Shown here in pieces: positions 59,239 to 64,000 of a stretch of DNA of 64,000 nt. The DNA lies in the NCBI GenBank assembly GCA_964520325.1, contig CAZFOB010000009.1, positions 62,001 through 126,000 on the forward strand, written 5' to 3'. The notes under the pieces were generated by a model. The model was given only the letters and a program-made list of their open reading frames with translations, was not told where the DNA came from and ran no database searches. A program made the translations under genes and the position numbers. Source of the DNA: CAZFOB01 sp964520325. Its GTDB lineage: Bacteria; Actinomycetota; JAICYB01. The stretch's first letter is position 1. Each line of letters starts with the position of its first letter.

Positions 59239-60465
59239 ATGACGACCGAGCCGCAAGCGCTCCCCGCGTCCATCTCGCCCCTGATGCTCGAAGCGTTCGA
59301 GAACAGGCAGAACCCCTACCCCGTCTACCACCGCTTCCGCGAAGAGCATCCGATGCACCGGACGCCCGAGGGCATCTGGACGCTCACCCGCTACCACGAC
59401 ATCCTTGCCGTCCTCCGCGACGACCGATTCTCGGCCGACCCTCGCAACTCGACTGCGCTCGACGAACTCAACGAGGACAGCGAGCCGAGCCCGATCCGAA
59501 ACGTCGCGGGACGCATCCTGCTCTTCACCGACCCTCCCGATCACACGCGGATGCGGACGCTCGTGAACAAGGCCTTTACCCCACGAACGGTCGAGAAGCT
59601 ACGAGTGCACATCCAGGAGATCGTCGACGACCTCCTCGACGAGCTTGAGCATCGCAACGCCATGGACGTGATCGAGGACTTCGCGTATCCCCTGCCTGCG
59701 CTCGTCATCTGCGAGCTGATGGGCGTGCCGGTGGAGGACCGTGACAAGTTCAAGGGGTGGTCGAGCGAAGTCGCACCCATCCTCGATCCAGTGACGTCAC
59801 CGGCCGTCCTCGAGAAGGCCATGGGGACGATCTCGCAGTTCGGCATGTATTTCTGGCAGCTCATCGAGGAGCGTCGTAAGGATCCCCGTGATGACTTCCT
59901 CTCCGCGCTCATCGCGGCCGAGGAGAACGAAGAGCGGCTCTCGCTCGAGGAGCTGCTGGGCCTGTGCGTGCTGATCTTCATCGCCGGACACGAGACGACG
60001 CAGAACCTCATCGGCAATGGGCTGCTCGCACTGTTGCGCAACCCCGATCAGATGGAGCTCCTGCGGTCGAACCCGACCCTCATCAAGGGTGCCGTCGAGG
60101 AGCTGCTGCGCTACGACTCCCCCGTCCAGTTGACGGCGCGCGCTGCCTTGGACGACATCCAGGTCGCTGAGAGCACGATCGGCAAGGGCGAGGAGGTCAT
60201 CGTGCTGCTCGGGGCGGGCAACCGCGATCCGGACGTCTTCGACGACCCCGACCGGCTCGACATCACGAGAGAGAAGAGTCAAGTGGTGTCGTTCGGCGGC
60301 GGCGCTCACTTCTGCTTGGGAGCCGGACTCGCGCGGCTCGAAGGCGAGATCGCTTTTCCGGCGCTGCTCAAGCGATTCGGCAATCTCGAGCTCGCCGTCG
60401 ACGAACCGCAGTTCCGTCCAACGTTCACATTGCGAGGTCTCGAATCCCTACCGGTGAGGTTCTAG
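59239..60465 (+). CDS. cytochrome P450
   Basis: 408 residues, a soluble bacterial P450. I-helix oxygen motif AGHETT, ExxR in EELLRYDSPV, heme loop FGGGAHFCLGAGLAR with Cys359 as heme ligand. Bacterial class I P450s need a ferredoxin and reductase; none is encoded nearby. Similar to CYP107/CYP124-like monooxygenases by motif style, but no substrate can be assigned. Ends 2 bases before the VOC gene. Confidence 0.96.
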   Translation: MTTEPQALPASISPLMLEAFENRQNPYPVYHRFREEHPMHRTPEGIWTLTRYHDILAVLRDDRFSADPRNSTALDELNEDSEPSPIRNVAGRILLFTDPPDHTRMRTLVNKAFTPRTVEKLRVHIQEIVDDLLDELEHRNAMDVIEDFAYPLPALVICELMGVPVEDRDKFKGWSSEVAPILDPVTSPAVLEKAMGTISQFGMYFWQLIEERRKDPRDDFLSALIAAEENEERLSLEELLGLCVLIFIAGHETTQNLIGNGLLALLRNPDQMELLRSNPTLIKGAVEELLRYDSPVQLTARAALDDIQVAESTIGKGEEVIVLLGAGNRDPDVFDDPDRLDITREKSQVVSFGGGAHFCLGAGLARLEGEIAFPALLKRFGNLELAVDEPQFRPTFTLRGLESLPVRF

Positions 60466-60467
60466 TC

Positions 60468-61316
60468 ATGCTCGAAAAGGTTGACGGAGTGATCCTGGCT
60501 GTGCACGACGCGAACGCGGCCGCCGAGACGTTCGCCGCACTCTTTGACGCGAAGAAGGAGATGGTCGAGCACAGCAACGCCCTCGGAGCCGACGTGACGT
60601 TCCTTCGGCTCGGGACCGACCACATCCTCCTCGCCGTCCCAACTGCGGACGGCCTCATCGCCGACCACATCACCACGTGGGGCGAAGGGATCGTCGGGGT
60701 GGCGTTCGCCGCGAAAGACCCGGCGGCGGTGGCGAAGCACGTCGAGAGCAGGGGCGTCTCGGTGACCGACGACGACGGCGCGTGGCTGATCGATCCGTCC
60801 CGGACTCACGGCCTGCTGACACTTCTCGTCCCGTTCGCCGAGCGCGAGTCGGTCGGGGCGATCTCGTTCCTCTACGAAGTGACGCATCTCGTCGCCGACT
60901 GGCAGGCCGTGAGCGACTTCTGGACGGAGATCTTCGGACTCGAGGGCGCGAAGTTCTCACCGATCTCGAGCAAGGAGTACGGCTACGACGGAACGCTCAC
61001 GCTCTTCGATCCGCCGGCCAAGCTCGACCGCATCGAGGTCGTCTACCCGCACGACGCTCAGTTGGCGATGGGACGGTTCTTCGTCAAGCGCGGTGAGGGT
61101 CCGTACATGTTCTTCATGGAGACCGACGACATGCCGGCCGTACGCGACCGCCTCAACGCCGCCGGTGCACGCTTCGCTCCGAAGGAGGAGCCGGAGCAGC
61201 CGAACAGCCTCTTCGTGCACCCGTCCTCCACGCACGGGGTGCTCATCGGCGTGAGCCCGAAGAACCTCGCGTGGGTGTGGTCCGGACGACCAGAGCTCGC
61301 ACGCGCGCGGGACTAA
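60468..61316 (+). CDS. double VOC (glyoxalase/dioxygenase-like) protein
   Basis: 282 residues with two vicinal-oxygen-chelate domains. The first covers residues 1-125 (VDGVILAVHDANAAAETFAA). The second covers 135-270 (YEVTHLVADWQAVSDFWTEI), ending in FVHPSSTHGVLIGV. Possible metal ligands His and Glu are present in the second (FVHPSSTHG, FFMETDDM). Family members include methylmalonyl-CoA epimerase-like and ring-cleaving enzymes; the specific reaction is unknown. Expressed with the P450. Confidence 0.85.
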   Translation: MLEKVDGVILAVHDANAAAETFAALFDAKKEMVEHSNALGADVTFLRLGTDHILLAVPTADGLIADHITTWGEGIVGVAFAAKDPAAVAKHVESRGVSVTDDDGAWLIDPSRTHGLLTLLVPFAERESVGAISFLYEVTHLVADWQAVSDFWTEIFGLEGAKFSPISSKEYGYDGTLTLFDPPAKLDRIEVVYPHDAQLAMGRFFVKRGEGPYMFFMETDDMPAVRDRLNAAGARFAPKEEPEQPNSLFVHPSSTHGVLIGVSPKNLAWVWSGRPELARARD

Positions 61317-61319
61317 CGA

Positions 61320-62153
61320 TTGCCCGAAGCACCGGAGATGCAGGGCCTCGCCGAACGGCTCGCGGCGGCGGTCACGGGCAAGGAGCTCGCCCGCATCGAT
61401 CCGCTCCAGTTCTCGAGCCTGAAGACATTCTCGCCGCCGCACGACGAGCTCTACGGGAACACGCTTGACCACGTATGGCGGCGCGGGAAGTACGTGCTGC
61501 TCAACTTCGGCGGCCCAAACATCGCGTTCCACCTCTCACAAGGCGGACGCGTTGACATCGAAGATCCGCCGAAAGCGACGAAGCCGAAGGGCGCGGTCGT
61601 CCGATTTCGGTTCGCGGACGGGCCGTCGGTCCTCATCAAGGAGTTCAGCACCGATCGCAAGGCGGGTTGGTGGGTGCTGGCCGTTGGCGACGACGCCCCG
61701 CTGCAGAAACTCGGTCCCGAGGCGGACTCCGGCGAGTTCGCTGAGTTGATCCGCACAGGCGTGGACAACCGCCGCTTGCACACCATGCTTCGCGATCAGC
61801 GCACGGTCGCCGGTCTCGGACGCGGCTACACCGACGACATCCTCCACCACGCGCACCTCTCCCCTTTCGCGACGCTGAAAGGTCTGAAGGCCGACCAACG
61901 GAAACAGCTGCTCGCATCGATCGCGGCGACACTCGCCGACGGGCTCCAGTTCGAACGCAAGAGAACCGGTGGACTCCCGACGAAGCTCGGCGACCATTGG
62001 CGGGTACATAAGAACCACGGCCGCCCGTGTCCGGGATGCGGCGAGGACCTTCGCAGGGTGTCCTACGAGTCGCACGAGATCACCTATTGCCCGGTGTGTC
62101 AGACGAGCGGCAAGCTCCTGGCGGATAGAAGGATGTCCCGACTCATCCGATAG
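61320..62153 (+). CDS. Fpg/Nei family DNA glycosylase
   Basis: 277 residues from a TTG at 61320. The start is fixed by function: the N-terminal Pro2 and Glu3 (PEAPEM) are the catalytic residues after the initiator is removed. Further motifs: RRGKYVLLNF (Lys in the catalytic beta turn), LGRGYTDDILHHAHLSP, and a C-terminal zinc finger with CPGCGEDLRRVS and YCPVCQTSGK. It removes oxidised purines or pyrimidines and nicks the abasic site. Part of the run P450 - VOC - glycosylases. Confidence 0.93.
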   Translation: MPEAPEMQGLAERLAAAVTGKELARIDPLQFSSLKTFSPPHDELYGNTLDHVWRRGKYVLLNFGGPNIAFHLSQGGRVDIEDPPKATKPKGAVVRFRFADGPSVLIKEFSTDRKAGWWVLAVGDDAPLQKLGPEADSGEFAELIRTGVDNRRLHTMLRDQRTVAGLGRGYTDDILHHAHLSPFATLKGLKADQRKQLLASIAATLADGLQFERKRTGGLPTKLGDHWRVHKNHGRPCPGCGEDLRRVSYESHEITYCPVCQTSGKLLADRRMSRLIR

Positions 62154-62161
62154 CCATCAGA

Positions 62162-62167
62162 TAGCCT
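62162..62167 (+). promoter_or_regulatory. -10 box TAGCCT, leaderless start of the AlkA-like gene
   Basis: TAGCCT, 8 nt before ATG 62176. No ribosome site, although the gene follows an operon. Confidence 0.45.
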
Positions 62168-62175
62168 CGCGTCTC

Positions 62176-62835
62176 ATGCCTCTCGATACCTCAGCCGCCG
62201 TGAAGCACCTGTCGCGCGTCGATCCGGTTATGCGCGCACTCATCAAGGCCGTTGGACCGTGCGCGCTCAAGCCCGGCGCCCGCGGCGACCACTTCACCAC
62301 GCTTCTTCGCGCGATCGTCGGTCAGCAGCTCTCTGCCAAGGCTGCCGAAACCATCTGGCAGCGACTCGTGAACCTTCACCCGGGCCGCAATGTCAGGCCC
62401 GAGGACGTCCTCGCATCGCCGGTGACCGAGCTTCGGAGTGTCGGGTTGTCTAACGCGAAGGCCGCTTATGCGAAGGACCTCGCGCAGCACGTCGTTGATG
62501 GCGGCCTGAATCTCAAGCGCATGTCGCGCCTGGATGACGAGGCCATCGTCGACGCGCTCATCGGCGTGAAGGGCATCGGCCGGTGGACGGCAGAGATGTT
62601 CATGCTCTTCAAGCTCGGCCGTCCGGACATCTGGCCGGTCGACGATCTCGGCATCCGCAACGCGGTGAAGAACCAGTACGCGCCCTTTTCGGACGGGGGC
62701 CCGACGAAGGACGAGATGATCGAGGTGGCCGAGGTGTGGCGCCCGTGGCGTTCGGTTGCGTCGTGGTACCTCTGGCGCAGCCTGGCGCTCACCGCTCCGT
62801 CGCTCGGCAACGCCTCCAAAGCGGTCCCCGTCTGA
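62176..62835 (+). CDS. AlkA-like 3-methyladenine DNA glycosylase
   Basis: 219 residues, helix-hairpin-helix base-excision enzyme. IVGQQLSAKAAETIWQRL, the hairpin IGVKGIGRWTAEMFMLF and the catalytic Asp in WPVDDLGIRNAV match AlkA/MAG family proteins. It lacks the N-terminal TBP-like domain of E. coli AlkA, like many bacterial short forms. The stop overlaps the next ATG (TGATG), linking it to the ABC1 kinase gene. Confidence 0.93.
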   Translation: MPLDTSAAVKHLSRVDPVMRALIKAVGPCALKPGARGDHFTTLLRAIVGQQLSAKAAETIWQRLVNLHPGRNVRPEDVLASPVTELRSVGLSNAKAAYAKDLAQHVVDGGLNLKRMSRLDDEAIVDALIGVKGIGRWTAEMFMLFKLGRPDIWPVDDLGIRNAVKNQYAPFSDGGPTKDEMIEVAEVWRPWRSVASWYLWRSLALTAPSLGNASKAVPV

Positions 62836-64000
62836 TGGCGAGCCGGCGCCGCGAAGCGTTCACCCGCATGTTGAAGCTCGCGCGGCGTTCGTTGCGGGAC
62901 GCCATCCGCGGGTATCGCATCCGGCGCAAGCGCGGCACTGGAGCCACCGGCGCCACCGGAGCCGGGGGCGTCGAGACCGATCCGGACGTCCGCCGCGCGC
63001 AACTCGCCCGGATGGGCGCATCGAGCGCGGCGCGCATCGGGGCCGCGCGGCTGCGGACCATCGGCCGCAGCGACGAACACAAGCGCGAGGTCCGCGAGCA
63101 AGCCGCCATGCGATCCGCCGGCGACGTCCTGCAGGTCATGGGCGACATGAAAGGCGCAGTCATGAAGCTGGCGCAGATGGCGAGCTTCGCCGTCGACGGG
63201 CTTCCCGAAGGCGTCCAACAACAGCTCGCGCAACTGCAGTCCGCCGCTCCGCCGATGTCCTACGAGCTCGTCGAGGATGTCGTCACCAACGAGCTCGGCG
63301 GTCCCCCCGAGATGGTGTTCGCGTCCTTCGACGACGCACCGCTGGCGGCGGCATCGATCGGCCAGGTGCACGCGGCTACGACGATGGATGGCCGCGACGT
63401 CGTCGTCAAGGTCCAGTACCCGGGCGTCGACGAAGCCATCAAGGCCGACCTCCAGAACGCGGACATGCTCTTCCAGACCGTCGCGGCGATGTTCGGTGGC
63501 TTCGATCCGAGAGAGCTCCTCCAAGAGGTGGTCGAGCGGATGACCGAGGAGTTCGACTATCGGCTCGAAGCCCAGAATCAGCAGCACTTCGCAGACCGCT
63601 ACCGCGGTCACCGCTACGTCAAGATCGCTGAAGTCGTTCCGGAGCTCTCGGCGACGCGCGTGCTTACCTCCGAGCGAGTCAACGGTCGTCGCTTCTACGA
63701 CGTCCTCGACGATCCGCAGGACGCGAGGGACCGGTACGGCGAGATCATCAGCCGGTTCGCGAACGGATCGATCCTCGTCGACGGCGTCTTCACGGCCGAC
63801 CCGCACCCGGGGAACTACATCTTCATGGACGACGGACGGATCTGCTTCCTCGACTTCGGGCTGATCAAGCGTCTGGCACCCGACGAGATCAAGCTCGTCC
63901 GCGCTCCGGGGCTCGCGATATTGAGGAACGACCCCGAAGAGCTCGAGACGACGCTGCGCGGGCTGAGCGTGATCGAACCCGGCACGGTGGTCGATCGCAA
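62835..64000 (+). CDS. ABC1/UbiB family atypical kinase, 3' end outside window
   Basis: About 388 codons visible, no stop before the window ends. The N-terminus is basic with a Gly/Ala/Thr-rich stretch (GTGATGATGAGG). Family hallmarks: the KxGQ region reads KGAVMKLAQMASF (KLAQ), the A-rich loop AAASIGQVH, catalytic Lys in VVVKVQYPG, ADPHPGNY, and the metal site FLDFGLIKR. Bacterial UbiB/AarF proteins support quinone or lipid metabolism and membrane transport of isoprenoids. Since the organism is probably actinobacterial (menaquinone), the role may differ. Confidence 0.93.
   Translation, partial: MASRRREAFTRMLKLARRSLRDAIRGYRIRRKRGTGATGATGAGGVETDPDVRRAQLARMGASSAARIGAARLRTIGRSDEHKREVREQAAMRSAGDVLQVMGDMKGAVMKLAQMASFAVDGLPEGVQQQLAQLQSAAPPMSYELVEDVVTNELGGPPEMVFASFDDAPLAAASIGQVHAATTMDGRDVVVKVQYPGVDEAIKADLQNADMLFQTVAAMFGGFDPRELLQEVVERMTEEFDYRLEAQNQQHFADRYRGHRYVKIAEVVPELSATRVLTSERVNGRRFYDVLDDPQDARDRYGEIISRFANGSILVDGVFTADPHPGNYIFMDDGRICFLDFGLIKRLAPDEIKLVRAPGLAILRNDPEELETTLRGLSVIEPGTVVDR

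Noticed and set aside
1..64000. tRNA, rRNA or tmRNA genes
   Set aside because: No T-loop/acceptor pattern was recognised in the intergenic gaps, which are all under 300 bp.

Overview
The window is high-GC, densely packed DNA from an actinobacterium, probably an uncultured lineage. The evidence is strong GC bias at third codon positions, a mycothiol-type DinB/maleylpyruvate isomerase-like gene, a class E-like sortase, tricorn protease, RIO kinase, an NHEJ-type LigD polymerase domain, several AMP-forming acyl-CoA ligases and a P450. Gene order lpd-sucB-lipB-lipA also fits: M. tuberculosis keeps dlaT, lipB and lipA close together. The class cannot be fixed by eye. I count about 62 protein genes, including two cut by the window ends and a few broken ones. 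I see no rRNA, tRNA, CRISPR array or transposase.

Layout. 1-2.0 kb: 3' end of acetyl-CoA synthetase, a HIT hydrolase and a small coiled-coil membrane protein. 2.0-5.4 kb (minus): a polar amino-acid ABC importer and an anchored extracytoplasmic protein. 5.4-10 kb (minus): a lipoate operon (lpd, E2, lipB, lipA). 10-17 kb: putA (minus) diverging from fumC and pepN, so proline catabolism and TCA functions. 17-21.4 kb: an unusual HTH-cyclase-YHS protein diverging from a PTP / D,D-carboxypeptidase / TlpA operon, then an alpha/beta hydrolase. 21.4-29.1 kb: the accessory-looking part. It holds a 9-bp tandem repeat with terminator, a TetR regulator with a 40-bp operator-like dyad, tenA, an aldehyde dehydrogenase, a LURP-one-like protein, a truncated duplicate of the TetR gene, a wHTH-MNT/HEPN toxin-antitoxin-like pair, and an FG-GAP gene and a plus-strand ORF that both appear to lack their 5' ends at one junction. 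29.1-33.2 kb (minus): two hydrolases, a PYROXD2-like oxidoreductase and a PrmC-like methyltransferase. 33.2-35 kb: a ferritin-VIT iron transporter (MbfA type) and a RIO kinase. 35-41 kb: a MaoC hydratase, a LigD polymerase, an acetyl-CoA-synthetase-like ligase, a SelW-like protein and a long-chain acyl-CoA ligase. 40.9-47 kb (minus): one long near-continuous operon with a small ORF, a CDF transporter with three C-terminal domains, an M48 protease, a sortase, an ECF sigma factor, a zinc anti-sigma factor, thioredoxin, an HTH-like protein and a phosphoglycerate mutase-like phosphatase. 47-52.3 kb: a phosphodiesterase, a tricorn protease and an SDR. 52.3-56.2 kb (minus): a glycogen-debranching-like enzyme, a GT4 glycosyltransferase and a nitroreductase. 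56.2-64 kb: an amidase, a frameshifted DinB-like gene, an enoyl-CoA hydratase, a P450, a double VOC protein, two DNA glycosylases (Fpg/Nei, AlkA-like) and an ABC1/UbiB kinase running off the end.

Common expression signal. At least nine genes, mostly first in their transcription units, carry a TANNNT box 6-9 nt before the start codon and no Shine-Dalgarno sequence. This is the layout of leaderless transcripts. Internal operon genes usually overlap by ATGA, GTGA or TGATG.

The strongest leads for unusual biology are the HTH-HTH-adenylate cyclase-YHS fusion, the wHTH-MNT/HEPN module inside a region of gene decay, the ECF / zinc anti-sigma / thioredoxin block inside an envelope operon, and the CDF transporter with a triplicated cytoplasmic domain.
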